DNA of 64,000 nt, taken from assembly GCA_948144175.1 (NCBI GenBank), contig CANXME010000213.1, positions 3,558,501 to 3,622,500 on the forward strand, written 5' to 3'. A model generated the notes under the pieces. It saw only the letters and a program-made list of their open reading frames with translations. It was not told the origin of the DNA and ran no database searches. The stretch's first letter is position 1. Each line of letters starts with the position of its first letter. The stretch is from Closterium sp. NIES-65 (lineage: Eukaryota > Streptophyta > Zygnematophyceae > Desmidiales > Closteriaceae). Below, in pieces: positions 28,232-39,500 of the stretch. The translations under genes and the position numbers were made by a program.

Positions 28232-31200
28232 CCAGGGTCCTCATGCCGGAGACCTCCCCAGCTTTGCTGTGGACGGGGAAGGTAGGCCATGCGTCTGCGT
28301 TTCGTGTCTGGGAATCTCGAGCGTTTGTCCGCGACTTGTCTGCGGACAAGCTGTCCCCTCGTGCTGCTCCTTGCGTTTCCTTGGCTTCCCCCCTGACGCG
28401 CCAGGGTGGCAGTTCTACCACCCCACCTGTCGTCGTGTTCTGTCCTCCCAGGACGTCACGTTTGACGAGTCGGTCCCCTACTAACGCCTCTTCCCCTACC
28501 GCACTCCTTCCCTCCCCCCGCCACCGTTCTTCCTTGTGCCAGGTCCCCCCCTCGGTAGACCCCCTCCCCCCTCAGGGTCCTGCCCCTTCAGGTGTGTCCA
28601 AGGTAGACGCAGTCGAGCTTGTCGAGGTTACTGGTGACTCTAGTGCTGCTGCGGGTGCTGAGCCTGGGGGTGCTGAGCGTGTGGGTACTACGCCTGGGGG
28701 TGCTGGGCCTTCGGGTGGTACTACTGGGGGCGCTGAGCCTGGGGGTGCTGAGCCTGGGGGTGCTGAGACTGGGGGTGCTGAGCCTGGGGGTGCTACGCCT
28801 GGGGGTGCTGAGCCTGGGGGTGCTGAGCCTGGGGGTGCCACGTCTGGAGCTGCTGAGCCTGGGGGTGCGGAGCCGGCGGCCGCTGGGCCTGCTCGTGTGG
28901 CGTCTGGCGGTGCTGGGCCTTGAGGTCCTCCGGGTGCTTCGTCTCGGCGGGAGCCACTCTCTTCTCAGGAGCTGCGCGAGTGGTTTGCCCGGCGCTGGAG
29001 GCGATCTGCTGGAGCTGGAGCTTCTTCGGCTGCTGAGGGTGCTGGTGCCGCCGGTCCCGGAGGTGCCCGTACTGGGAGTGCTGGAGCTGCAGGGCCTGCG
29101 GGTTCGACTGGAGCTGGAGCTGCTGAGGGTGTTGGTGCTAAGGCTACTGCTGTCAGTCCTGGCGGCGGTCCTGATGCGGGTGCTGCTGGTGCTGCTGGAG
29201 GTACTACAGCTGGAGGTGCTGTTGGCGCTAGTGCTGCCGGTGGGGGTGCTGGTGCTGTCCCTGCTGTGTCTAGAGTCACCGCGCGGCCTCGGCCGTACTT
29301 CGTTCCGCTCCTTCAGTAGGTTCTTGGTCTCCCGCCTTCTACTAGTCCTCCTCCTCCCTTAGAGTGTCCACTGCCTGACCCATCACAGCTACACTTACAG
29401 CCGACCTCCCCACTGCCTGCTCCGTCTCCCTACACTGGTCCTACTGGAGGTCTTGCTGAGCGTCGTGAGCCCGCGTCTCGCCCTGCGTCGCCTGTCCGTG
29501 CTGCACGCACTAGTGGTCGCGGTTCGCTTCAGCGTCCTCCTCCTGTCCCTGGCACGCACCGGATGTCTCTGCGTCCGTCCACTGCTCCTCTGCGTGTCCC
29601 TTTGCCTTCTCCTCCTGCGTCCTCTCTTCCTGCCCTTGCCGACCGGGAGTCGGACTCTCTTCGTGCTGCCAGTCCTACTGTCACGCGTCTCCTGGCTACT
29701 GTCGTCACTGACCCCTCCTTTGAGTCCACTGCTGCGTCTGCCTTAGTTGCTGAGCTTGTCGACTTTGCTGCTCGCTGTCGTCTAGACTACGCTGCTAGTC
29801 TTGTTGCTGAGTCTGCGTCTGTCTGTCCTCCATCTGTCGGGGTTGAGTGTGCTCTTGGCACGGACGTCCTTGAGGATAGGCAGGAGGAGTTCCAGTGTCT
29901 GGCTGATGCTTCAACTCATCTCGTGTCCGTACTGCTTACCCGTGAGGGAGACCCGGATGCACTTGACATCCCGACTCCGCGCTCTTACGCGGAGGCCATA
30001 GAGGGTCCCTACTCCTCTTAGTGGCAGGCAGCTATGGATGCAGAGATGGCTTCCTAGAAGTCCACAGGCACCTACGTTGACGCGGTTCCCCCACCTGGGG
30101 CGAACATCGTCAGTGGCATGTGGATCTTCAGGGTGAAGCGGCCGCCAGGTTCTCCACCTGTCTTCAAGGCGCGGTACGTGGCTCGTGGCTTCAGTCAGCG
30201 GCAGGGAGTTGACTACTTTCAGACCTTCTCTCCCACCCCGAAGATGACCACTCTTCGGGTGCTGCTGCACATAGCCGCTCAGCGCGACTACGAGCTTCAC
30301 TCTCTTGACTTCAGCACTGCTTTCTTGCAGGGTAGCCTGCACGAGGAGATCTGGCTGCGCCGCCCACCTGGCTTCCCTGGGACTTTTCTTCCTGGCACCC
30401 AGTGGAGCCTCCGGCGGCCAGTCTACGGTCTCCGCCAGGCACCGCGTGAGTGGCACGACACACTGAGGACTACGCTTGCGGCTCTTGGGTTTGCTCCCTC
30501 TACTGCCGACCCGTCGCTGTTTCTGCGCACCGACACCTCTTTGCCGCCGTTCTACATCCTCGTGTACGTCAACGACTTGGTCTTTGCCACTGCTGACACT
30601 GCTGGACTCGCCCACGTGAAGTCTGAGCTGCAGAAGAGACACACGTGCACAGACCTGGGTGAACTGCGCAGCTACCTTGGCTTGCAGATCACCCGGGACA
30701 GAGCACGCCGCACCATTACCCTGACTCAGTCACACATGGTGCAGCAGGTCCTTCAGCGCTTTGGCTTCACGTACTCCTCGCCTCAGGCCACTCCTCTGCC
30801 TACTCGCCACTCACTCTCAGCTCTGCCTTCGGATGAGTCCGTAGAGTCGAGTGGCCCGTACCCAGAGCTTGTTGGCTGCCTCATCTACCTGATGACCTGC
30901 ACACGACCTGACCTTGCATACCCTCTTAGCATTCTTGCACGCTATGTTGCTCCTGGGAGACACAGACCGGAGCACATGGCTGCAGCGAAGAGGGTGTTGC
31001 GCTACTTGTGCAGTACGTCGGGCATGGGGCTAGTGCTTGGAGGGCAGATTCCAGTGGTCCTCACTGGGCACGCAGACGCTTCTTGGGCTGACGACCAGGC
31101 TACACAGCGGTCGTCACAGGGTTACACCTTCAGCCTTGGTTCCGGCTCTGTTTCGTGGCGGGCTACTCGCTCGTCTTCCGTTCTCGGCTCCAGTTGTGAG

Positions 31201-31548
31201 GCTGAGATCTACGCAGGAGCCTTGGTTGCTCAGGAGCTTCGCTGGCTCACCTACCTGCTGACTGACCTCGGAGAGCCGCCTCGTTCTCCTCCAGTGCTGT
31301 ACGTAGACAACAAGGCCATGCTGGCCTTGTGTCGGGAGCAGCGCCTGGAGCACAGAACGAAGCACATTGCTCTCCGCTACTTTCTTGCTCGTGAGCTGCA
31401 ACAGCGTGGTCTGTTGCAACTTGCGTACGTGGCCTGTGAGGCCAATACTGCTGATATCTTCACTAAGGCACTTGCGCCTTGTGATCATCAGCGCTTCTGT
31501 ACTCAGGTTGGTCTTGTGCCTGCCTTGCCTCACTTGCTCACTTCTTGA
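28232..31548 (+). pseudogene. Element K pol remnant: integrase C-terminus, hinge, RT, RNase H
   Basis: Begins within integrase (PETSPALLWTGKVGHASAF) and contains the GPY-like region, the GGAEPGG hinge, SPQELREWF-like sequence (frameshifted), the SLRPSTAPLR spacer, RT (FKARYVARGFSQRQG) and RNase H to the stop at 31546. Defects: frameshifts in the C-rich integrase end and in the hinge, a stop near 28921, TAG stops at 30019 and near 30055, and replacement of the RT motif YVDD by YVND (AAC at 30571-30573). The loss of a catalytic Asp alone would kill the RT. Confidence 0.85.
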
Positions 31549-31756
31549 CCTTGCTTGTACTGTCACATATATATACTCCTGCTCTTGCTTGTTTAGCCTT
31601 TTATATATGTATGTGCTCCTGCATGTGAACTGGCCTTCTGGCCTTGAACTTGTGCTCGGAATGTGTGGTGACTTTGTGATCCACCGTGAGCTTTGCTTTG
31701 TTTTGCTTGACTGGTCTTGTGACCCCTTGTTCTCCCCTACTTTGCCTATGGGGGTG

Positions 31757-31879
31757 TGTCAAATCATAATGTTCTGTAGGCTGTAGTGGGGTAGCCTATA
31801 TGGGGTACACATTTCTAGGGTTGCATATTTGTACCACATTCCATTCGTTAGTGCACTCATTCTCGTATCAGTTTTCACA
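31757..31879 (+). repeat. 3' LTR of element K
   Basis: 123 bp, preceded by the purine tract CTATGGGGGTG and followed by the target duplication ACTCG. Confidence 0.95.
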
Positions 31880-31884
31880 ACTCG

Positions 31885-33219
31885 GAAGTGGTTCGGCCCG
31901 AAGTGTAGGCCGAACCTCGAAACTGACGCGAAGTGCTCGGGGTTGTCCTCGCTAGGAGCAGCCTCTACTGTAATGAATTCGTATTCATTACACGCTCCCA
32001 CCTTCTAAATAAGGTGCCCTTCTACCAGGGCCGACGTTTCAAATTTAGGCACTCTGATTCCAACCCCCCAAAAAATTTTCGACTCTGAAGGCACTTCGGC
32101 CAGAAATCAAGCACTGTGATTGGTCAGTGTTCTGAAGTTAGCGTGACTGACAAGTCAGTGTCGGTGGGTCCGCATCAGGGTTAGTCCTCCTCATGGGCGC
32201 CGCTGCCCGGCCCATGTTGGTGGCATTCTGGACTGGCTGGTGTGAATGGCGTGTTACTCGGCAGATTGTTGCAGCAGCAGTGCGCGATTGTTGTGTATGT
32301 CCAGTACCTGGCACTGTGAGACCTACCTTGCTTGCAAGTGCCAACTGGTCGAGCGGCTGCAAAGATGAGCTGGCAGTAGGCACGAACTGTTACCTGGTGG
32401 CGCGCCTGGCGGTACCTTCAACCGACGAAACAGTGACGACATCACACGTTTGGGCGCAGAGAACACCCGATTTCAGTACCAAAAAGTGCGATATTTTTCC
32501 GTGGGGAGATATCCCCCCCCCCCCCCCCCCCCTTCCCCCGATTGTCTGTAAAGTTCTCCGATTCATTGAGAGATTCGCTAGAAAAGAGTATTTTGGCCCT
32601 TTTCTATTTCACACTTCAACGGTTACCCCAATCATGCAACAATCTAAATTGCGTGTCTTTGTCGCAGATAGGGTGTATGGTATCCCCAGCTGGTGAAGTG
32701 TACTTTGCTCGCATGGTAGCACTCTCTGCCAATTCGAAGGTGGGTATATCGGGAAGAAATCTCCAAGAAACTTTGTCTCGATATCCTCGGGGACCACAGA
32801 ATGTATACTCTGTAGAGTCAGACTCCAGAAACGACTACGTCTGAAGCCTATTACATGGAATCAAGGGCCCAAAAACAACAAGTCTGAGGCACTCAGTGAT
32901 GAAAAATGGACTACTATGGAAAAACATTTTCCACAAAGTGCAAGGTCTGATTCGTCAGACTAATCGGACTAAATAGTCTGATAGCGTCAGCCCTGCCTTC
33001 TACGTAGCCGAGTCTTGCAGTAGCGTGATAACTGCAGATCTCCATTTGAAAACTGATCTGACGGTGCGGAAGCATATTGACATTCGAGTTGACGCGAGGC
33101 TGACCAGTTGACTTGGCGAAGTTGAAAAGAGTTGGAATATCAGTCGTTGATCTTGATCGAATGGTTCTCGTCGAATTGTCGAACTCAACTGCGCGGATTA
33201 ACACAAGTCGTTGATGCTG
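31885..33219. other. Host-type or ancient repeat sequence without a recognisable gene
   Basis: About 1.3 kb between K and the second pol-less element. It holds two perfect hairpins close to the K insertion site (31890-31916 and 31970-31991) and a run of 20 C (32513-32532). Open frames are short and match nothing I recognise. TGCTG at 33215-33219 is the target duplication of the next element. Confidence 0.5.
32513..32532. repeat. Poly-C tract of 20 bp
   Basis: Uninterrupted run of C in non-coding sequence. Confidence 0.9.
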
Positions 33220-33362
33220 TGTTGAAAGGCTTGGCAAGAATGAGAAACAAGAAAGAGGTTTTTTCACTAGCATGCAGTTGAGTACATATTGCAAACCCTA
33301 ATTCGGGCTGTACTCGCTATAGAGTACCCCACTGCAGGCTACACAAACATCACATTCTGACA
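33220..33362 (-). repeat. 3' LTR of pol-less element copy 2
   Basis: 143 bp, ends TTCTGACA next to the purine tract (CCCATAGTCAAAGTGGGG on the plus strand). Confidence 0.9.
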
Positions 33363-33608
33363 CATACCCATAGTCAAAGTGGGGTACAATCAATACAACA
33401 AGCAGGCAGAGCAGTAGTTCACAATTATAAGCAAAGCTAGAGGCAGTCACAGAGGGCAAGTGAGGAGGAGGAGGAACTGTGAGGGCGAGAAGATGGGAGG
33501 CGATGGCTGAAGCTGCAGACACACAGGCAGCAAGAGTGCGCAGCACTGTCGCTACCAGGCTAAGCCCGGACTACACGGTGACAGACGCAGCTGGCTCACT
33601 GTGCTCCC

Positions 33609-33766
33609 AGGAGTGCACACAGTGTGGCTACCGGGCGCACAGCCCCGGACTAATCAGGCCACAGGGGGTCGTGGCTCTCTGGACTACCAGGAGTGCTCAC
33701 ACTGTGGCTACCGGGCGCAGAGCCCCGGACTACTCAGGCTACAGGGGGTCGTGGCTCTCTGGACTT
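33609..33766. repeat. 79-bp tandem duplication inside pol-less copy 2
   Basis: Two units beginning CAGGAGTGC and including GTGTGGCTACCGGGCGCA / CTGTGGCTACCGGGCGCA and GGGGGTCGTGGCTCTCTGGAC. Confidence 0.75.
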
Positions 33767-34373
33767 CAGGCGCTGCGGACGACAAGTCGGCTACCTCCGG
33801 TCAACCTCCCCCAACTGTCCCACACCCCTTTCACACACTCCCTGCTGCACCTCTAGCACTGCTCACACGCCACCCCCCTCGTACCACTCCGACGGCTCCA
33901 ACACATCCACCCCCCTCAGCGGCAGCTGCAGTAGTGGGAGACGGATGAGGAGGGGACGGCTCACACAGCCGGCACCCACATACTCTCCACCCCTAAACCC
34001 TAACACAGGAGCGCGGGCAGCAGCGGGGGTGGGGCGCGGTCAGAAGCTCGGGACGAACCGCACGCGGGCTGCCCAGGTCGCGCGCGGGCCTGGCGTAGCC
34101 CGTACAGGCCGCGCGCGGGCCTGGCGCAGCCCGTACAGGTCGCGCGCGGGCCTGGCGCAGCTCGTACGGGCCGCGCGCGGGCCAAGCGCAGGTCGCGCGG
34201 GCCGCGTCGGGTGACGGGGGGGCGACGCGACGGTCGACAGGGGGCGACGCGCGGTTCGACAGGGCAGGGCGCGCGGCGGGAAGAAAAATCGTTGCGCGCC
34301 CAGAGCGCGCAGCAGGCAGGAAACAGCACGCGCTCAGGGCGCGCTACAAGCAGTAGAGCAGCGAAAGCATCGG

Positions 34374-34425
34374 GTGGGGCCCACCCACAGGATCGACCCA
34401 GGAGGGTCGACCTGCTCTGATAGCA
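34374..34425 (-). promoter_or_regulatory. Primer-binding site, hairpin and GGGCCCAC box of pol-less copy 2
   Basis: The stem is GTCGACCC with GGGTCGAT, longer than in copy 1 and with matching changes on both arms. Confidence 0.75.
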
Positions 34426-34568
34426 TGTTGAAAGGCTAGGCAAGAATCAGAAACAGGAAAGAGGGTTTTTCACTAGCATGCAGTTGAGTACATATAGCAA
34501 ACCCTCATTCGGGCTGTACTCGCTATAGATTACCCCACCGCAGGCTACACAAACATCACATTCTGACA
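34426..34568 (-). repeat. 5' LTR of pol-less element copy 2
   Basis: 143 bp, followed by the target duplication TGCTG. Confidence 0.9.
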
Positions 34569-34629
34569 TGCTGCGGGTGTAAATTGGACGGTAGAAACGC
34601 TGGCGAAGTTGGCGGAATTTGTCAAAAGG

Positions 34630-34708
34630 TATGAAACGAGAATGGCTAGAAACAGGACAGTACAAGGTTTGTATAGGCAAAACCTAACAGTACTGTACCC
34701 CATAAGGA
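34630..34708 (-). repeat. Left part of a family-1 LTR split by element A
   Basis: Minus-strand LTR sequence (GAAACGAGAATGG...CTGTACCCCATAAGGA) that continues at 43299 after element A (GGAGTGCCCCACTACAGCC...CCTAACA). AAGGA at 34704-34708 is duplicated at 43299-43303. By position it would be the 3' LTR of element F, but it is much diverged from the LTR at 49049-49173, so it may belong to another element. The left boundary is approximate. Confidence 0.6.
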
Positions 34709-34834
34709 TGTCAAACATTATATATGTTGTTGTAGTTGTTTAGGCTACAGTGGGTTAGCCTATAGGGGGTACACATTCCTAGTTTTTCATACTTGTACTC
34801 ATTTCACTGTTAGTTCATTCATTCTTGTTCAACA
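34709..34834 (+). repeat. 5' LTR of element A
   Basis: 126 bp; ends GTTCAACA, followed by TGGTATAGAGCAGG. Confidence 0.95.
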
Positions 34835-34881
34835 TGGTATAGAGCAGGTCCTTCCTAGGACCGATTTTTTTAGGGCCCACC
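34835..34881 (+). promoter_or_regulatory. Primer-binding site, hairpin and GGGCCCACC box of element A
   Basis: Stem GGTCCT (34847-34852) with AGGACC (34857-34862), T-run, then GGGCCCACC at 34873-34881. Confidence 0.8.
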
Positions 34882-34904
34882 ACTACCTACCTACCTACCT
34901 GCGC

Positions 34905-35600
34905 CCTAGGGCGCCTCGGCTTTCACGCCCCTAGAGGCCCCGTCGGCCCCACGCTCTCGCACCTAGAGGCCTCAGTCGGCCCCGCGCTCGCTTTTAGAGG
35001 CCCCGAATCGGCCCCGCGCTTACCCTTAGAGGCCCGCGTCGGCCCCGCGCTCGTCCTTAACGGCCCCCAATCGGCCCCGCGCTTACCCCTAGAGGCCCGC
35101 GTTGGCCCCGCGCTCGTCCCTTCCGGCCCCGATCGGCCCCGCGCTCGTCCCTCACGGCCCCGACAGGCCCCGCGCTCGCCCTTAGAGGCCCACGTCGGCC
35201 CCGCGCTCGTCCCCTACGGCCCCGATCGGCCCCGCGCTCGTTCCTCACGGCCCCGATAGGCCCCGCGCTCGCCCTTAGCACCCACGTCGGTCCCGCGCTC
35301 GTCCCTCACGGCCCCACCCGCTCCCCGCGCTCTCCCTTAGCGGCCCCGAGCCGACCAGAGCCGCCCAGCCCTAACGGAACCGAGCCGCCCGACCCGAGCC
35401 GCCAGCCCTAACCGACCCGAGCCACCCGAACCGAGCCGCCCGAACCGAGCCGCCCGAACCGAGCCGCGCCGCCCGACCCGAGCCGCCCGAACCGAGCCGC
35501 GCCGCCCGACCCGAGCCGCGCCGCCCTACCTATACCGAGCCGCGCCGCCCTACCTCTACCGAGCCGCGCCGCCCTACCTACCCTACTGCTCCTACTGCTT
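34905..35600 (+). repeat. GC-rich tandem leader of element A
   Basis: Units of about 30 bp such as GGCCCCGCGCTCGTCCCT, then ACCCGAGCCGCCCGA-like units nearer the gag start. No ATG-led frame of note before 35619. Confidence 0.8.
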
Positions 35601-35618
35601 TTTCCTACTGCTGCTACC

Positions 35619-36520
35619 ATGGCTAGCCCTCCTGTGCTAGCCTTCGATGCTGAGGGCCGCCCAGTGAAGTTCGACACCTGGCTTGACGACCTACACCTCT
35701 TCCTACAGCTCACTGCCAAGGAAGACATCTCGCTGTATGATCATGCCTTAGGCCACGCTACTGCTCCTGCTGCTACTGCTGACAGCACTGCCCGCTCACA
35801 GTGGCAGACTCGTGACGCCCATACTCGCTTTGCTATTCGCAACTCTCTGCCGATAGATGAGCGCGAGCACTTTGGGCAGCACAAGACTGCACAGGCACTG
35901 TACACTGCTGTCGTTGCCCGCTACTCCTCACCGGCCTCTGCCGCTCTAGGCCGTCTCTCTCTTCCCTACCTGTTCCCCGACTTAGCTTCCTTCCACACTG
36001 TCGCTGATCTCATTACCCACCTCCGCACTAGTGAGGCTCGCTTCCGCGCCGCTATGCCTGATGAGTTCCTTGCCAAGAACCCACCCCCGCTCTGGCTCAC
36101 TCTCTACCACCTAGTCACGCGTCTCCCTGACACTCTGCGCTCAGTCAGGGACCACTTCCTAGCTCGCTGCCCCACCGAGCTCACCATTGCCCTCCTCGAG
36201 AAGGAACTGCTTGCAGCTGAGGCTAGCATAGTCGCTGTAGGTGCCTCTCGCGGTGACCCCCGTACCCCATTCTTTGAGGGGTGTTCTCCCTCCCCCCTTC
36301 TTCCCTCTGTCGCCTCTACTGCTGCTGTCGACCTCCTTGGTGCTGAGAAGGTCGGGACTGCGTCTGCTTCGAGTGGGCGCCGCAGCGGCAAGGGCAAGGG
36401 GGGTAAGGGCGGTGGTGGTGACAGCGGGGGTGGCGGTGGTGGGGGAGGTGGTGGTGGCGGGGGGGGTGGCGCGGGTGGGGGAGATGGCAGCAGTGGGGGG
36501 GGGTGGCGGCAGCGGCGGGG
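35619..36520 (+). pseudogene. Element A gag, N-terminal part
   Basis: ATG 35619 opens MASPPVLAFDAEGRPVKF, followed by a copia-type Gag with a WLDDLHLFLQ start and helical segments (LSLPYLFPDLASF, PPPLWLTLYHLVTRLPDTL). After about 290 codons it enters a long G-run region where the frame is lost; the downstream pol frame is +1 relative to it from about 36500. In copy B gag and pol form one continuous frame at this point, so the shift in A is a slippage mutation, not programmed. Confidence 0.85.
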
Positions 36521-39500
36521 GAGGTGGCCGGGGCGGAGGAGGTGGTGGGGGTGGCAGTGGACGAGGCAGCAACCGAGGTTGGGGTGGTCGAGGAGGTGGT
36601 AGCGGCGGTGGTGGTCGTGGAGGCACTGGCGGTGGCCAGGGCCAGCAGCACACTCCGTCGCCCCAGGAGGTCCGTGAGTGGTACTCTCAGCACGGGGGGG
36701 GGGGGGGTGGCCTTAGCTGCACGTACGTCATTCGCACTGGTGACCGCACTGGCCAGCCGTGTGGGGGACCGCACGCCACACAGCGTTGCTTTGCTCGTCT
36801 GAACGATGCTTGGCGTGTTCAGTTCCCTCAGGCCACTGAGCTGCCCCGCTGGGTTGATCTCCTGAAGAAGGGGATTGATATTTATGCTCTAGACTTTGAT
36901 GCTATTCTCACTGCTATGTATGTGATGTCTACTAGTGGAGAGGGTGCTGAGTACCTGAGTGTCCCGCCCGACCCGGGCATTAGGACTAGTGCGTCTGCCG
37001 CTCCAGGTACTCGCGTGTCCGCTACCCCAGGTGCTGGTGAGGCTGCTGCTCTAGGTGCGTGTACGTCTGCCCCCCCTAGTACTGTGTCGACTGCAGCACT
37101 GCACACCTTCACACTGGATTCAGGTGCCTCTCGCTGTTTCTTTCGTGACCGCACTGCCCTTGAGCCCCTTGCTCGGCCAGTTGCTGTCTCCCTCGCTGAC
37201 CCCTCTGGAGGTCCGGTCCTTGCGACCTCCTCCACTGTCCTTCCCTGTCCTGCGGTCCCGTTGGGCACACTGTCAGGTCTCCACCTCCCCTCGTTCTCTA
37301 CGAACTTGGTGGCAGGTTGTGCACTACAGGACGCGGGTGTTCACCAGTTCACCCCTGCCTACGAGCGTGTCACACACTGCACGTGTGCCCGTACAGGCCG
37401 CCACTTGGCTACCTTCACCCGGCAGCCGGGGTCGGACCTGTACACACTGACTACTGCCCCCCCTCAGGTCGCTGCGTCTGCGACTGCGTCCGCGTCAGGT
37501 CAGCTGTCCGCCCCCTGCTCGTGTCGCTCTCTAGCGCACGAGACTGTCCTCTGGCACCACCGACTGGGCCACCCGTCTGTGCAGCGCCTTCGTGCCATGC
37601 ACTCCCGGTACCTTGTCTCTGGTCTTCCCAGGGTCCTCCCTCCCCTCCCACCCTCGCCTGCTCCTCCCTGTCTTCCCTGTGTCGAGGGGCGGCAGCGCGC
37701 CGCTCCTCACTCCTCCTCGTTTCCCCCGACGACTGCTCCTTTGCAGACGCTCCACATGGACGTGTGGGGCCCAGCCCGCGTCCGTGGTCAGGGTCAGGAG
37801 ATGTACTTCCTGATCGTTGTTGACGACTACTCGCGCTACACCACGGTCTTCCCCTTGCGCACCAAGGGTGAGGTCCCTAATGTTTTGATCCCTTGGATCC
37901 GCAGAGCTCGTCTCCAGCTCAGCGAGCGATTCCGCTCGGACTTTCCTGTCCTGCGCTTGCACTCTGACAGAGGTGGTGAGTTCTCCTCCGACGTCTTGGC
38001 AGCCTACTGTGCTGAGCACGGCATTGAGCAGTCGTTCACGCTTCCGGCCTCTCCACAGCAGAATGGAGTTGCGGAGCGCCGCATTGCCCTGGTCATGGAG
38101 GTCGCTCGTACCTCCTTGATCCATGCGGCTGGCCCCCACTTTCTGTGGCCGTTTGCGGTCCGGTACGCTGCGCATCAGCTCAACCTCTGGCCCCGTGTCT
38201 CCTTGCCGGAGACCTCGCCCACACTGCTGTGGACGGGGGAGGTTGGCGATGCGTCGCGTTTCCGGGTCTGGGGATCTCGAGCCTTTGTCCGCGATTCGTC
38301 TGCGGACAAGCTCTCCTCTCGTGCTGTTCCCTGCGTCTTCCTCGGCTTTGTTCCGGACGCGCCTGGTTGGCAGTTTTACCACGCCACCTCGCGCCGGGTC
38401 TTGCCCTCTCAGGACGTCACTTTTGACGAGTCTGTCCCCTACTACCGCCTCTTCCCCTACCGCACTGCCCCGCTCCCACCCCCGCCTCTCTTCCTCGCGC
38501 CAGGTGCTGCTGTCGTAGACCCCCTCCCCCCTAAGGGTGCCGCTCCCTCAAGTGTGTCTCAGGTAGACCCGGTCGAGCCTGTCGAGGTTGCTGTCGACTC
38601 TCGTCCTGCTGGGGGTGCTGAGCCTGGGGGTGCGGAGACTGGGGGTGCTAAGCCTGGGGGTGCTGACTCTTGGGGTGCTGAGCCTGGGGGTGCTGACTTT
38701 GGGGGTGCTGAGCCTGGGGGTGCGGACTCTGGGGGTGGTGAGCCTGGGGGTGCTGACTCTGGGGGTGGTGAGCCTGGGGGTGCGGACTCTTGGGGTGCTG
38801 AGCCTGGGGGTGCTGGGTCTGGGGGTTCTGACTCTGGCGGTGCTGGGCCTGAGGGTGCTACACCTGGAAGAGACCTCTCCTCGGAGCACTTGCGTGAGTG
38901 GTACTTACAGTACTGCAGCCTCCGGAGTGTTACCTCTGGGACCAGGCGTACTACAGGGACTGGTGCTGGTACTTCTCCTCCTAGTTGGGAGCTCCCCTCT
39001 TGTGAGCGGAACCGTGAGTGGTACGAGCGCCGTTGCACACTTCGGAGTGGAGCGCCTCGTCTCACGGACCCGGCTGCCCTTGGTGCTACGGACCCGGGCG
39101 TTGGAGCTGCTGCTGGTGCTGCGGACCCTGGCGTTGGAGCTGCTGCTGGTGCTGCGGACCCGGGAGTTGGAGGTGCTACTGGTGCTGAGGACCTGGGCGT
39201 TGGAGCTGCGGCAGGTGCTGTGGACCCTGGTGTTGGAGCCACTGCTGGTGCTGAGGACTCGGGCGTTGGTGCTGAGGCTAGTACCGGGGACCTGGGCGTT
39301 GGAGCTGCTGCTGGTTCTGGTACTGCCGCTGGGGGTACAGGTGCTGTCCCTGCTGTGTCTGGAGTCGCCACGCGCCCTCAGCCGTACTTCGTTCCGCTCC
39401 TTCAGCAGGTTCTTGGTCTCTCGCCTCCTCCTGGTCCTCCTCCCTTAGCGTGTTAACAGCCTGTCCCGTCATAGTTACAGTTGCAGCCGACCTCCCCACT

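Larger units (their letters stand above)
26067..31879 (+). mobile_element. Family-1 copia element K with rearranged interior
   Basis: Two 123-bp LTRs (TGTCAAATCATAA...TTTTCACA) differing at three positions, flanked by ACTCG at 26062-26066 and 31880-31884. The left LTR is followed by primer site TGGTATCGAGCAGG, the right one preceded by CTATGGGGGTG. Inside, the order is abnormal: leader repeat, a possible DNA transposon carrying a TRIM, then an inverted copy of the leader and of the LTR (about 27870-28231, minus strand), then pol from the integrase C-terminal region on. All of gag, protease and the integrase core are missing. The outer duplication shows it inserted as a unit or was rearranged afterwards; see the findings. 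Confidence 0.9.
33220..34568 (-). mobile_element. Pol-less short LTR retrotransposon (1.35 kb), copy 2
   Basis: Two 143-bp LTRs with eight differences, flanked by TGCTG at 33215-33219 and 34569-34573. Same architecture as 651-2005: minus-strand primer site (here the tRNA-complementary end reads TGCTATCAGAGC), CGACCC/GGGTCG hairpin, GGGCCCAC, Arg/Pro-rich GC-rich interior and no gag or pol. The interior has an internal tandem duplication of about 79 bp (near 33609-33766). LTRs and interior differ clearly from copy 1, so both are old members of one family. Confidence 0.9.

Noticed and set aside
32190..32700. 167-codon plus-strand frame in host-type sequence
   Set aside because: It spans the 20-bp C-run and shows no domain, codon pattern or neighbouring exon that would support a gene.
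36480..36520. Programmed frameshift between gag and pol in element A
   Set aside because: Copy B reads through this region in one frame, so the shift in A is best explained by length change in a G-run.
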